From contig NZ_CP134062.1 of NCBI RefSeq assembly GCF_031583025.1, positions 1,922,001 to 1,986,000 on the forward strand: DNA of 64,000 nt. The letters are read 5' to 3'. Source of the stretch: Mycobacterium sp. Z3061 (GTDB lineage Bacteria; Actinomycetota; Actinomycetes; Mycobacteriales; Mycobacteriaceae). Shown in pieces: positions 1-7,817 of the stretch. Within the stretch, counting starts at the first letter, position 1; each line of letters starts with the position of its first letter. The position numbers and the translations under genes were made by a program. The notes under the pieces are model-generated. The model had not been told where the DNA came from. It did not search any database and saw nothing but the letters and a program-made list of their open reading frames with translations.

Positions 1-1
1 G

Positions 2-517
2 GGCTACATCGGATACTTCGTGCTGCCGGCCACGATCGGGGCAGCGCTCGGGCAACGGATCAGCAGGCGGTTCGGCTGGAGAAGGCCCCTCACACTCCTC
101 ACGGTCGGCCTCGTCGTCGGCTTCTGCTGGGCCTTCGTCTTCAACGCGTTCATCGGCGCCCGGCTCGGAGTCTTCTACTACGGCTATGTGATACCTGGAC
201 TCGCCGTCTTCGAAGGGACCAGGCATCAATACCCGATCTACGACTCGCTGGCGATGGGCGTGCAGATGATGGTGTTCACCTACCTGCTGGGACGCACCGA
301 TTCCGAAGGCCGCAACGTCATCGAGGCATGGGCCGACCGGAAGACGACGGGGTCCCGGCAGTCCGCGCTGCTGTCCATCGTCGCGGTGGTGATCGTCGGA
401 AACCTGATGTACGGGGCTGTATTCGCGCCCCACGTGGTGACCAAATTGGGCGGTTGGGTGACATCGGGCTCGACCGAGCAGTTGTTCCCCGGCGTGCCGA
501 ACCAGCCTGCGCGGTGA
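2..517 (+). CDS. AveC-like (spirocyclase family) membrane protein, C-terminal part
   Basis: The reading frame is open to the left edge, so only the last 171 residues are present and the true start lies outside. The visible part has hydrophobic segments near its N-terminus, around LLTVGLVVGFCWAFVF and near LLSIVAVVIVGNLMYG, separated by a loop with GTRHQYPIYDSLAMG. That loop (Tyr/Pro/Ile/Tyr followed by a helix) is typical of the AveC family, polytopic proteins named after the avermectin spirocyclase/dehydratase and found in many copies in mycobacteria, where the substrates are unknown. The call rests on recalled family resemblance, so the broad name is safer than any reaction. It ends 105 bp before the next gene on the same strand. 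Confidence 0.65.
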   Translation, partial: GYIGYFVLPATIGAALGQRISRRFGWRRPLTLLTVGLVVGFCWAFVFNAFIGARLGVFYYGYVIPGLAVFEGTRHQYPIYDSLAMGVQMMVFTYLLGRTDSEGRNVIEAWADRKTTGSRQSALLSIVAVVIVGNLMYGAVFAPHVVTKLGGWVTSGSTEQLFPGVPNQPAR

Positions 518-622
518 CCGGTCGCGTTGGTCACTTCTTCGACACAATGTCATAGCAGTCCTACCAGCCGGGATTGAAACAGCGCGACGATTGACTGCAG
601 CCGACAGGGAGGCAGTGTTTCG

Positions 623-1117
623 ATGCGAGCAGTTGTCTTGAGCGCGCTTGTCGCCGCGCTCTGTGTGTTGAACCCGCTGGCATCGCCCGCCCGCGCCGAT
701 CCGACGCCGACGTGCGGGGTGAATCTGAACGCGCCGCAGATCGAAACGGCGCTCGGCTCGTTGCCGGCGCTACCGGAAGGCTCGGCGTGGGATCACAACG
801 TCAAGAGCTTCGATCCGAGCAGCAACTACAACCCGTGCGCGACGCTGTCGACGGTCATCATCACCGTCGTCGGCGCCACCGGCAGTTCGCCCGACCTGGC
901 GTTGTTGTTCCACAAAGGCAGCTACGCGGGCGTGGCCACGTTGAAGGCGTACGCGTTCACCTCCGTCAACGCGGCCAAGACGACAGATGACACCGTCGCC
1001 CTCGACTACAAGGACGGCAGGGAGGTCTGCACGGCCTGTCCGGGACCGATCACCACCGTGCGGTACCAGTGGCAGAACGACCACGTCGCGATGCTGGACC
1101 CGGCGCCTGCCTGGTGA
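623..1117 (+). CDS. Secreted LppP/LprE-family protein
   Basis: This 164-residue protein has an N-terminal signal peptide (basic start, hydrophobic core, cut after PARA). The mature part resembles the mycobacterial LppP/LprE family (Lipoprotein_21): the motif NPCATLS, the stretch VGATGSSPDLALLFHKG and the ending TTVRYQWQNDHVAMLDP are characteristic. Unlike LppP and LprE there is no lipobox cysteine at the cleavage site, so it is probably released or held in the envelope rather than acylated. Four cysteines could pair outside the membrane. Function is unknown; LprE of M. tuberculosis has been linked to host interaction, which need not apply here. The stop lies 3 bases before the next ATG, suggesting co-transcription with the VOC gene. 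Confidence 0.8.
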   Translation: MRAVVLSALVAALCVLNPLASPARADPTPTCGVNLNAPQIETALGSLPALPEGSAWDHNVKSFDPSSNYNPCATLSTVIITVVGATGSSPDLALLFHKGSYAGVATLKAYAFTSVNAAKTTDDTVALDYKDGREVCTACPGPITTVRYQWQNDHVAMLDPAPAW

Positions 1118-1120
1118 GCG

Positions 1121-1684
1121 ATGGGGCCCGACAAGAAGCTCGCCCACTTCGTGCTGCAGACCGGCCAGTTGCCCGCACTGCGTGACTGGTACATCCGAGT
1201 GCTCGACGCACATGTGGTCTTCGAAATCGAGTTCCTTTGCTTCTTGACTTTCGATGACGAGCATCACCGGCTGGCGATCGTTGAGCTTCCTGACCCGACC
1301 CCGCGCACCCCGACGACAGTGGGCCTGGCTCATACCGCCTACACCTTCCCTGATCTACTCAGCCTGCTCGTGAAATATGAGGCATTGCAGGAGAACGGCA
1401 TTCGCCCGCACGCGCCTGTGCAACACGGTGTGACGACATCGATCTACTACCGGGACCCTGATTCCAACATGGTGGAACTACAGATCGACAACTTCGCGAC
1501 TCCAGCGGAATCGACGGCGTACATGCGTGGCGACGAATACGGCGCCGACCCGATCGGCCCGTCGTTCGACCCGGACGCCATGCTCGCCGCATTGCGTGCG
1601 GGCGCCCTGGAATCCGAACTCGTCACTCGCGCCTGGGCGAATACCTGTCCGCAGCTCAACGTGCGGGAACTGCTGCTCGGATAA
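1121..1684 (+). CDS. VOC-superfamily (glyoxalase/extradiol dioxygenase-like) protein
   Basis: The 187-residue product has one vicinal-oxygen-chelate module spread over two beta-alpha-beta-beta-beta units. Possible metal ligands are His9 (AHFVL), His71 (LAHTAYTF) and Glu119 (NMVELQID), the His/His/Glu set used by extradiol ring-cleavage dioxygenases and related enzymes. The phrase YYRDPDSNMVELQ is a family hallmark. A tail after residue 130 with several acidic residues may cap the fold. The substrate cannot be told from sequence; an aromatic or steroid-derived catechol is possible given the oxygenase genes nearby. It starts directly after the secreted LppP-like gene. Confidence 0.75.
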   Translation: MGPDKKLAHFVLQTGQLPALRDWYIRVLDAHVVFEIEFLCFLTFDDEHHRLAIVELPDPTPRTPTTVGLAHTAYTFPDLLSLLVKYEALQENGIRPHAPVQHGVTTSIYYRDPDSNMVELQIDNFATPAESTAYMRGDEYGADPIGPSFDPDAMLAALRAGALESELVTRAWANTCPQLNVRELLLG

Positions 1685-1823
1685 GCGCCGTCGGCGACCA
1701 GCCTTCGCGCGGCAAGAGAGTGACCCCGCTTTGGCCCGGTGGGTACCCGGCGGACAAGATGTAGAGCGGAATGCCCGCGCGAGCCGACGACGCCGGCTCG
1801 CTGAACGCGTTGAGGTCGACATC

Positions 1824-2714
1824 ATGGACGTTCGCCGCTGGAATCTGCTGAGTCGTGGAACACGTTGTAGCGCAGCATTTTTAGTGGTACTGGCGGCGGC
1901 CGCTTCCCCCTGGCAAGCGTCTGCCGCCCCGCGCCCCGCGGCACCCGCGCTGGCCGCCGACCCGGCGCTGCTGGCCCGCGACCTGGTCGCCGACGAGCAG
2001 GCCCTGCGTGACCCGTCGTCGTCGGATGCCGTGTTGCAGGCGGCCGCGCTGCGTCAGCAGGCGGCCTACCGCGCCATCGGACGCCACCCCGAGTGGGAGT
2101 CGGTCGTGCGGCCCGTCATTCCCGCATCGCTGGTCGGGATCTACGACCTCAACGTCGACGCGCGACACCACCTCATGGCGCTGAACGCGGGAGAGGCCAA
2201 ACCCACGTTGCCCGCGTGGCGTATCGACGCGCCCGTCCCGCTCGGCGAACTCGTCGGCGACTACCAGGCGGCCGCTGCGGCGAGCGGCGTCGACTGGAAC
2301 TATCTCGCGGCGATCAACATGGTCGAAACCGACTTCGGCCGCATCAACGGTGTCAGCACTGCCGGCGCGCAAGGGCCGATGCAGTTCCTGCCGTCGACCT
2401 TCGCCTCCTACGCCGAGGGCGGCGACATCCACTCACCGCGCGACAGCATCATGGCGGCCGGCCGGATGCTCGCCGCCAACGGCTTCGCCGGCAATCGGGA
2501 CAGCGCCATCTACAGCTACAACCACTCCAGCCACTACGTCGGAGCGGTCAAGGACTATGCCGCCGCGATCGCCGCCGATCCGGCCGTCCTCCCCGGCTAT
2601 CACCGGTGGGATGTCTACTACCTGACCACCTCGGGTGACGTGCTGCTGCCCGTCGGGTACCTGGCCTCCGAGCGGATCCCGGTGGGCGACTACCTGGCAG
2701 CACACCCGCAGTGA
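1824..2714 (+). CDS. Secreted lytic transglycosylase (SLT fold)
   Basis: The product (296 residues from this start) is a peptidoglycan-degrading lytic transglycosylase. A signal peptide ends near SASA/AP at about residue 35. The catalytic domain follows at about 140-240: the acid Glu169 sits in NMVETDFG, followed by the GPMQFLPSTF loop that shapes the glycan cleft and the SIYSYNHSSHYV segment. These are signatures of the mycobacterial membrane-bound or secreted SLT proteins that cleave the MurNAc-GlcNAc bond to give an anhydro end. The frame stays open upstream to 1527, but that part lies inside the preceding gene and reads as basic nonsense; the ATG at 1824 is followed at once by a good signal peptide. 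Confidence 0.87.
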   Translation: MDVRRWNLLSRGTRCSAAFLVVLAAAASPWQASAAPRPAAPALAADPALLARDLVADEQALRDPSSSDAVLQAAALRQQAAYRAIGRHPEWESVVRPVIPASLVGIYDLNVDARHHLMALNAGEAKPTLPAWRIDAPVPLGELVGDYQAAAAASGVDWNYLAAINMVETDFGRINGVSTAGAQGPMQFLPSTFASYAEGGDIHSPRDSIMAAGRMLAANGFAGNRDSAIYSYNHSSHYVGAVKDYAAAIAADPAVLPGYHRWDVYYLTTSGDVLLPVGYLASERIPVGDYLAAHPQ

Positions 2715-2791
2715 CCGTGACAGGCAAATAGCCACACACCGCGCCGCCGCGACGGACCGTCGCGGACGGCTCAACCGGGGGAAGGATCACC

Positions 2792-3181
2792 ATGCGAATC
2801 AATCTGGCCAGCATCCTCGTCGACGACCAGGACAAGGCGCTGCGGTTCTACACCGAGGTTCTCGGCTTCGCGACCAAGGCCGACATCCCGATGGGCGGGG
2901 CCCGCTGGATCACCGTCGTGTCACCGGAAGACCCGAACGGCACCGAACTTGTCCTCGAGCCCGACGGGCATCCCGCGGTCAGGCCGTTCAAGGAGGCGTT
3001 GGTGGCCGACGGCATTCCCTTCACGTCGTTCGCCGTCGACGACACCCGAGCCGAATACGAGCGGTTGACGGGCCTTGGTGTGCGCTTCACTCAGGAGCCG
3101 GTCGCCATGGGCCCGGTGATCACCGCGGTGCTCGACGACACCTGTGGAAACCTGATCCAGATCGCGCAACTGACGGGCTGA
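2792..3181 (+). CDS. VOC-family (glyoxalase/bleomycin-resistance) protein
   Basis: This 129-residue protein is a single-domain VOC protein of the kind seen next to many actinobacterial genes. It has the opening strand INLASILVDDQDKALRFYTE, the middle strand with TELVLEPDGHPA and the closing GNLIQIAQL, where a metal-ligand Glu is replaced by Gln. The first ligand position is Ser rather than His (NLASILV), so it may not bind metal in the usual way and could be a binding protein or a cofactor-free member. A purine-rich GGGGGAAGG stretch 6-7 bases before the ATG supports the start. Substrate unknown. Confidence 0.8.
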   Translation: MRINLASILVDDQDKALRFYTEVLGFATKADIPMGGARWITVVSPEDPNGTELVLEPDGHPAVRPFKEALVADGIPFTSFAVDDTRAEYERLTGLGVRFTQEPVAMGPVITAVLDDTCGNLIQIAQLTG

Positions 3182-3192
3182 CCCGCGTGCCG

Positions 3193-3636
3193 TCAGAACG
3201 ACTTCACGTTCTCGATGCTGACGAACATGCCGTGGCCGGTGCCGTCATTGGTGAAGCGGGTGCCGTCGCTACTCGGAACGATCGTCCAGCCCAGAACGTG
3301 GTACGTCTGACCGTAGTTGAGCACCAGATCGTTCTGCGGTGTCCCGCCGCCACCGAGGTTGGCGTTGTTCCAGCTGAAGGCGCCCGACGCGCGGATCACG
3401 GCCTCGTCGAAGTGCTCGCCGTACGGACCGAGCGGTGCCTGCGCAAAGCCCGGCCCGTGTTCACAGGTGATCATCGAGTCACCGTCGTTCAATTCGGCCG
3501 AGATGACGATGCACCGGACCGCACCGGACTGGGTCCTGACGTACTGGCGGCCCGCACCAGGATCGGCGATCGCGTGCGGAGCGATGCCGGCCGCGAACAA
3601 TGTGAACCCCGCCAAAGTGACTGCTGCGCGGACCAT
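3193..3636 (-). CDS. Secreted mycobacterial protein of unknown function
   Basis: This 147-residue protein has a signal peptide with likely cleavage after AIA before DPGAGRQYV. The mature part contains two cysteines (AVRCIVIS and MITCEHGPG) about 14 residues apart, likely a disulphide. Small secreted proteins with a C-x(n)-C-E-H pattern and the sequence RTQSGAVRCIV are common and functionally unassigned in mycobacteria. An AGGAGG ribosome binding site (in CCCAGGAGGCGAC) precedes the ATG. It converges with the VOC gene across 11 bases. Confidence 0.7.
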   Translation of the reverse strand: MVRAAVTLAGFTLFAAGIAPHAIADPGAGRQYVRTQSGAVRCIVISAELNDGDSMITCEHGPGFAQAPLGPYGEHFDEAVIRASGAFSWNNANLGGGGTPQNDLVLNYGQTYHVLGWTIVPSSDGTRFTNDGTGHGMFVSIENVKSF

Positions 3637-3687
3637 GTCGCCTCCTGGGCGCCGACCCTACTCTGATATCACGCGCGCTATCACGTT

Positions 3688-4149
3688 TCAGGCAGAGAAT
3701 CCAGGGCCCGCTTCGGGCGTCACATTGCGCGCGGTGATCTCCCCGCCGCAGTGGGCGCAAATCAGCCGTGGGTCCGCAACCTCGCCACAAGCCTGGTGCC
3801 GCAACACAATTGGCGGTCCGTCCGGGTTCGGCAGGTGTTCGTCGCCCCACCGCATCAACACCACGACGGCGCCGAACAGATCGTGCCCCACCTCGGTGAG
3901 GCGATACTCGTAACGCTCCGGATCCTGCGAATAGCGCACCCGTTCAAGCAGCCCCGCATCGACGAGCATTCGCAGGCGTGATGACAACGTGGGCCGCGGG
4001 ATGCTGAGATTGCGGGCGAGTTGGCCGAAGCGCTGCACCCCGAAAAACGCCTCGCGCAAAATCAGCAGCGTCCACCGTTCGCCGACCAACTCCAGCGCGC
4101 GGCCGACCGACTCCCCTTGGAAGCGATGGGACAGATCGGCGGCCGTCAT
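3688..4149 (-). CDS. HxlR-family transcriptional regulator
   Basis: The 153-residue protein carries a winged helix typical of HxlR regulators: SVGRALELVGERWTLLILRE, then FGQLARNL and IPRPTLSSRLRMLVDAGLLERV. The C-terminal part has a CG...ICAHCGGEI segment with paired cysteines that could bind metal or sense redox state; this tail occurs in a subset of HxlR proteins. It is transcribed away from the acyl-CoA-dehydrogenase-like operon, with an inverted repeat at 4167-4183 in the shared promoter, so it probably controls both directions. Effector unknown. Confidence 0.85.
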   Translation of the reverse strand: MTAADLSHRFQGESVGRALELVGERWTLLILREAFFGVQRFGQLARNLSIPRPTLSSRLRMLVDAGLLERVRYSQDPERYEYRLTEVGHDLFGAVVVLMRWGDEHLPNPDGPPIVLRHQACGEVADPRLICAHCGGEITARNVTPEAGPGFSA

Positions 4150-4166
4150 AGTTCAGTCACTGTACC

Positions 4167-4183
4167 GGTTCAATAACTGAACC
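4167..4183. promoter_or_regulatory. Inverted repeat, probable HxlR operator
   Basis: GGTTCA-ATAAC-TGAACC is a perfect 6-bp inverted repeat with a 5-bp spacer, 18 bp upstream of the HxlR start and about 47 bp before the divergent operon. A related AGTTCAG half lies at 4150-4156, at the HxlR start codon. The position fits autoregulation and control of the operon; this is inference. Confidence 0.5.
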
Positions 4184-4229
4184 GCACGTGATAACTTGTC
4201 TGCACCGTCATCACCACCGGGAGCCGCCG

Positions 4230-5357
4230 ATGAATCACGCAGACACCCCCGAGGTCCTCGCGGAGAAGATCGCCCTGTCGGCCCGCGAGTCGGCATCCGA
4301 GATCGATCGGGAGCGCAGGCTGCCGCCCGAGCTCGTCGCCCGTCTCAACGAGGCCGGCATGTTGCGCGCCACCATGCCGCGCGAGGTGGACGCACTCGAA
4401 CTGTCACCGCCGACGGCCCTGCGGTGTGCCGAGGCGATCGCGCGCGGCGACGCGGCCACAGGTTGGTGTGTGTCGATCGCGATCACCAGTGCGCTGCTGG
4501 TGGCTTACCTCCCGGATGCGCCCAGGGACGAGATGTTCGGCGGCGGGAAGGGTGTCGCGGCCGGGGTGTGGGCGCCGCGGGGCAGGGCTAAGACGGTCGA
4601 CGGCGGCGTGATCGTGTCTGGGCGATGGCCGTTCTGTAGCGGAATCACGCACGCGGACATGCTGTTTGCGGGTTGTTTCGTCGATGAGGGCCGAGTGCCC
4701 TCTGTGGTCGCGCTGCCCAAAGAAGATCTGCGGGTCCTCGACAACTGGCACACCCTGGGCCTGCGCGGCACCGGCAGCCACGACACCGTCGCCGAAGAGG
4801 TCTTCGTCCCCGCCGACAGGGTGTTCTCGGTGTTCGACGGGCCGGCGGTGGACCGGCCGTTGTATCGATTCCCGGTGTTCGGGTTCTTCGCGCTGTCGGT
4901 CGCCGCGGCCGCGCTGGGCAATGCCCGCGCCGCGATCGATGACCTCGTCGAGTTGGCCGGTGGCAAGAAGGGACTGGGGTCGACGCGCACCCTGGCGGAG
5001 CGCCCGGCGACCCAGGCCGCGGTGGCAACGGCGGAGTCGGCACTGGCTGCGGCCCGCGCGCTGTACTACGAGGCGACCGAAACCGCCTGGCAGGCAAGCC
5101 AGGAACCCGAACCCGTACCCGTTGCCCTGCGCAACCGGTTGCGCCTGGCGGCCACCCACGCCGCACGTACCTCCGCCGACGTGGTGCGCACCATGTACGA
5201 CCTTGCGGGCGGCACCGCCATCTACGACACGTCGCCCCTGCAGCGCCGGTTCCGCGACGCGTTCACCGCCACCGCTCACTTCCAGGTGAACGAGGCATCC
5301 CGCGAACTGCCCGGTCGCCTGCTGCTCGACCAGCACGCCGACACCTCGATGCTGTGA
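4230..5357 (+). CDS. Acyl-CoA-dehydrogenase-fold flavin-dependent monooxygenase/hydroxylase
   Basis: The 375-residue protein belongs to the group of acyl-CoA dehydrogenase relatives that includes HsaA and p-hydroxyphenylacetate hydroxylases, which use reduced flavin and oxygen rather than acyl-CoA. Supporting stretches are the helical N-terminus (LSARESASEIDRERRLP), GDAATGWCVSIA, SGRWPFCSGITHAD, LRGTGSHDTVAEEVFVPADRV and the C-terminal DLAGGTAIYDTSPLQRRFRD. The catalytic Glu of true dehydrogenases is not evident. The ATG at 4230 has GGGAG 7-8 bases upstream; an earlier in-frame start at 4188 adds a His-rich, unlikely leader. It is the first gene of a three-gene coupled operon, so an aromatic or steroid-like substrate is a fair guess. 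Confidence 0.8.
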   Translation: MNHADTPEVLAEKIALSARESASEIDRERRLPPELVARLNEAGMLRATMPREVDALELSPPTALRCAEAIARGDAATGWCVSIAITSALLVAYLPDAPRDEMFGGGKGVAAGVWAPRGRAKTVDGGVIVSGRWPFCSGITHADMLFAGCFVDEGRVPSVVALPKEDLRVLDNWHTLGLRGTGSHDTVAEEVFVPADRVFSVFDGPAVDRPLYRFPVFGFFALSVAAAALGNARAAIDDLVELAGGKKGLGSTRTLAERPATQAAVATAESALAAARALYYEATETAWQASQEPEPVPVALRNRLRLAATHAARTSADVVRTMYDLAGGTAIYDTSPLQRRFRDAFTATAHFQVNEASRELPGRLLLDQHADTSML

Positions 5358-6319
5358 CGAAACTCGAAGTCGTCCTTCCGTTTTGGCTCGACCGCCCAGA
5401 CCGCGAGGCACTGGAGATCGCGCGGACGGTGTCGGAATCCGGGTTCGATGCCCTCTGGGTCGGGGAGATGGCAACCTACGATGCGTTCGCTCTGGCGACC
5501 GCGATCGGGCTGCGCGCCTCGGAGTTGCCGCTGAAGATCGGACCATTGGCCGTCGGTGTGCGTGGCCCGGTGACACTCGCACTCGGCGTCAGCACCGTGG
5601 CCTCCCTCACCGGCAACCGCGTCGACCTCGCCCTGGGAGCCTCCAGCCCGGCCATCGTGACCGGCTGGCACAACCGCGGCTGGGCCCACCACGTCCCCGT
5701 CATGAGGGAGACCATCGAATGCCTGCGGCCGATGCTGGCCGGCGAGCGCGTCAGCTACCAGGGCCGGCACGTCAGCAGCAATGGTTTCCGGTTGCGCAAC
5801 CCGGTTCCGGAGGCGCGAATCGCGTTGGGCGCGTTCGGTCCTGGCATGATCGCGCTGGCGGCACGGCAGGCCGATGAAGTGGTGCTCAACCTCGCCTCGC
5901 CCGGGCGCGTGGCCCAGGTGCGTCAAGCCATCGACCAGGCCGCGGCGGGCCGCCCCGCCCCGCGGCTCACGGTCTGGGTGCCGGTCGCGCTCGATCCCGG
6001 TCCCGCCGCGCACGCGCAACTGGCCGGTCAGCTGGGCGTCTATCTGGCACCGCCCGGCTACGGAGAGATGTTCAGCGCGTTGGGTTTCGGCGAACTGGTG
6101 CAGCGGGCCCGCGCCGGTGCCTCCCGCCGCGATCTGGCGGCCGCCATTCCCGTCGAGCTGCTGGATACGGTATGCGCCCTGGGGTCTGCGAACCGAATCG
6201 CGCAGCGACTGCGCGAGTACCGGGAGGCGGGGGCCGACTGTGTCGCGGCGGTGCCCGGCACAGCAGAGGATGCCGGCGGCCGTCGGGTTCTCACCGCGTT
6301 GAGTCAGGAGATGCCATGA
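5354..6319 (+). CDS. LLM-class F420-dependent oxidoreductase
   Basis: The 321-residue product is a luciferase-like TIM-barrel enzyme of the kind that uses F420 (or flavin) as hydride carrier. It has the opening strand LEVVLPFW, the GFDALWVGEM strand, GNRVDLALGASSPAIVTGWHNR, which contacts the cofactor phosphate in the family, and a C-terminal SANRIAQRLREYREAGAD helix. Its GTG start overlaps the previous stop by four bases (GTGA), so translation is coupled. In this operon it may supply or use reduced cofactor for the neighbouring monooxygenase, or act on the same substrate. Substrate unknown. Confidence 0.82.
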   Translation: MTKLEVVLPFWLDRPDREALEIARTVSESGFDALWVGEMATYDAFALATAIGLRASELPLKIGPLAVGVRGPVTLALGVSTVASLTGNRVDLALGASSPAIVTGWHNRGWAHHVPVMRETIECLRPMLAGERVSYQGRHVSSNGFRLRNPVPEARIALGAFGPGMIALAARQADEVVLNLASPGRVAQVRQAIDQAAAGRPAPRLTVWVPVALDPGPAAHAQLAGQLGVYLAPPGYGEMFSALGFGELVQRARAGASRRDLAAAIPVELLDTVCALGSANRIAQRLREYREAGADCVAAVPGTAEDAGGRRVLTALSQEMP

Positions 6320-7326
6320 CGCTCACCAATACCGTGTGCCGGCTGGCCGCCCGTCCGGTCGGACTGCCGAAGGTCTCCGATTGGCAGATCAACGATGAAC
6401 CCGCTGCGGCTCCGGCGGATGGCGAGTTCCTGGTGCAGGTCGAGTACCTGTCGGTCGATCCGGCGATGCGGACGTGGATGAATGCCGGACGGTCGTACGT
6501 GCCGGCGGTGGAGATCGGCGAGGTGATGCGAGCCGGCGCGATCGGGCGGGTCATCGAGTCGCGGCACCCGGGTTTCGCGGACGGCGACGAGGTATTCGGA
6601 ACGTTCGGGGTGCAGCGCTACGCGGTCTCCGACGGCCGCGACGTGACCCCCGTTGACACCACGCTGGCGCCCGCCCCGGTGCACCTCGGCGCGCTGGGCA
6701 TCAGCGGTTTGACCGCCTATTTCGGGCTGCTGGACGTCGGCCGGCCGCAACAAGGCCAGACCGTCGTCGTCTCCGGCGCCGCCGGATCGGTGGGCAGCAT
6801 CGCCGGTCAGATCGCCCGCATCAAAGGTTGCCGGGCCGTCGGCATCGCGGGCGGCGAGGAAAAATGCCGCTGGCTGGTCGAGGAACTCGGCTTCGACGCC
6901 GCCATCGACTACAAGGCCGGGGATCTGCGTGGGCAACTGAGAACACACGCCCCCGACGGCATCGATGTCTTCTTCGACAATGTCGGGGGAGCGACCCTGG
7001 AAGCAGCGTTGTCCCGGCTGGCCCGTGGCGCGCGCGTCGTCATCTGCGGCGCGATCTCGCAATACAACGCCAGCGACGAGCTTCGCGGCCCGGCGAACTA
7101 CATGCAGCTGTTGGTCGCACGCGCCTCGATGACCGGCTTCGTCATCTTCGACTATGCCGACCGTTACCGCGAAGGTGTTGTGCAGCTGGCGGATTGGCTG
7201 CGCACCGGCGAATTGCGCTCGCGGGAGCAGATCATCGAGGGAGGCGTCGGCGACTTCCCCGAGGTCCTGCTGAAGCTGTTTCGCGGCGACAACACCGGCA
7301 AACTCATTCTGGCGCTCGGTTCCTGA
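6316..7326 (+). CDS. NADP-dependent oxidoreductase, zinc-free MDR family (CurA/PTGR-like)
   Basis: The 336-residue protein belongs to the leukotriene B4 dehydrogenase/CurA branch of medium-chain reductases, which reduce the double bond of alpha,beta-unsaturated carbonyls. Markers are VEYLSVDPAMRTWM, GISGLTAYFGLLDVG, the nucleotide-binding VVSGAAGSVGSIAGQIA and DVFFDNVGGATLEAAL. No structural zinc cysteines are present. Its ATG overlaps the stop of the LLM gene (ATGA), completing a coupled three-gene operon. Longer in-frame starts back to 6172 lie inside the LLM gene and are unlikely. Confidence 0.87.
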   Translation: MTLTNTVCRLAARPVGLPKVSDWQINDEPAAAPADGEFLVQVEYLSVDPAMRTWMNAGRSYVPAVEIGEVMRAGAIGRVIESRHPGFADGDEVFGTFGVQRYAVSDGRDVTPVDTTLAPAPVHLGALGISGLTAYFGLLDVGRPQQGQTVVVSGAAGSVGSIAGQIARIKGCRAVGIAGGEEKCRWLVEELGFDAAIDYKAGDLRGQLRTHAPDGIDVFFDNVGGATLEAALSRLARGARVVICGAISQYNASDELRGPANYMQLLVARASMTGFVIFDYADRYREGVVQLADWLRTGELRSREQIIEGGVGDFPEVLLKLFRGDNTGKLILALGS

Positions 7327-7358
7327 CGCCGAGGGGTTTGATTTGGGGCGATGGCGGC

Positions 7359-7364
7359 TAGATA
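7359..7364 (+). promoter_or_regulatory. Candidate -10 element for a leaderless usp transcript
   Basis: TAGATA ends 6 bases before the ATG at 7371, so the predicted first base is the A of the start codon. No clear Shine-Dalgarno precedes the ATG, which fits the leaderless mode common in mycobacteria. The hexamer alone is weak evidence. Confidence 0.3.
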
Positions 7365-7370
7365 CCTGGT

Positions 7371-7817
7371 ATGGGCAAATACCAGGTCGTGGTGGTCGGT
7401 ACCGACGGGTCCGACACATCTTTTCGTGCCGTTGACCGGGCGGCGAAAATCGCAGCGGAGTCGGGTGCCAAGTTGATCGTCGCCTCGGCATATCTGGATG
7501 AGGATCGGGGCGGCACCGATCCCGACCAGGCTCGCACCGTCGAGTATCGAACCCAGGGCAATGCCCCGGTCTACGACATGCTGCGGTCCGCCGCCGACCG
7601 GGCGAAAGAGGCCGGCGCCGCCGACGTCGAGGAGCGTGCGGTGGAAGGCGCTGCGGTGGACGCGCTCGTGCAACTGGCCGAAGACGTCGACGCCGACCTG
7701 CTGGTGGTGGGCAACGTCGGGACCAATTCGATCGTCGGAAAGGTCATCGGTTCGGTTCCCAAAGCGGTCGAGCGTAAGGCGAAGACCGAGGTGTTAGTCG
7801 TCGAGACCGACGACTGA
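7371..7817 (+). CDS. Universal stress protein, Rv1636 (TB15.3)-like
   Basis: The 148-residue single UspA-domain protein closely resembles M. tuberculosis Rv1636, known to bind cAMP and ATP: VVVGTDGSDTSFRAVDRAA at the N-terminus, LIVASAYL, VEERAVEGAAVDALV, and the nucleotide-binding motif GNVGTNSIVGKVIGSVP near residue 113. A TAGATA hexamer at 7359-7364 lies 6 bases before the ATG, the spacing expected for a leaderless transcript starting at the initiation codon. Its last 24 bases overlap the convergent dehydrogenase gene. Confidence 0.88.
   Translation: MGKYQVVVVGTDGSDTSFRAVDRAAKIAAESGAKLIVASAYLDEDRGGTDPDQARTVEYRTQGNAPVYDMLRSAADRAKEAGAADVEERAVEGAAVDALVQLAEDVDADLLVVGNVGTNSIVGKVIGSVPKAVERKAKTEVLVVETDD

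Noticed and set aside
2635..3666. 343-residue plus-strand frame
   Set aside because: Overlaps a good VOC gene and a minus-strand secreted protein and is Arg/His-rich without motifs.
4404..5582. 392-residue minus-strand frame
   Set aside because: Antisense of the acyl-CoA-dehydrogenase-fold gene; Arg/Gly-rich composition typical of GC-rich shadow frames.
6304..7491. 395-residue minus-strand frame
   Set aside because: Antisense of the MDR reductase and usp start; no domain features.
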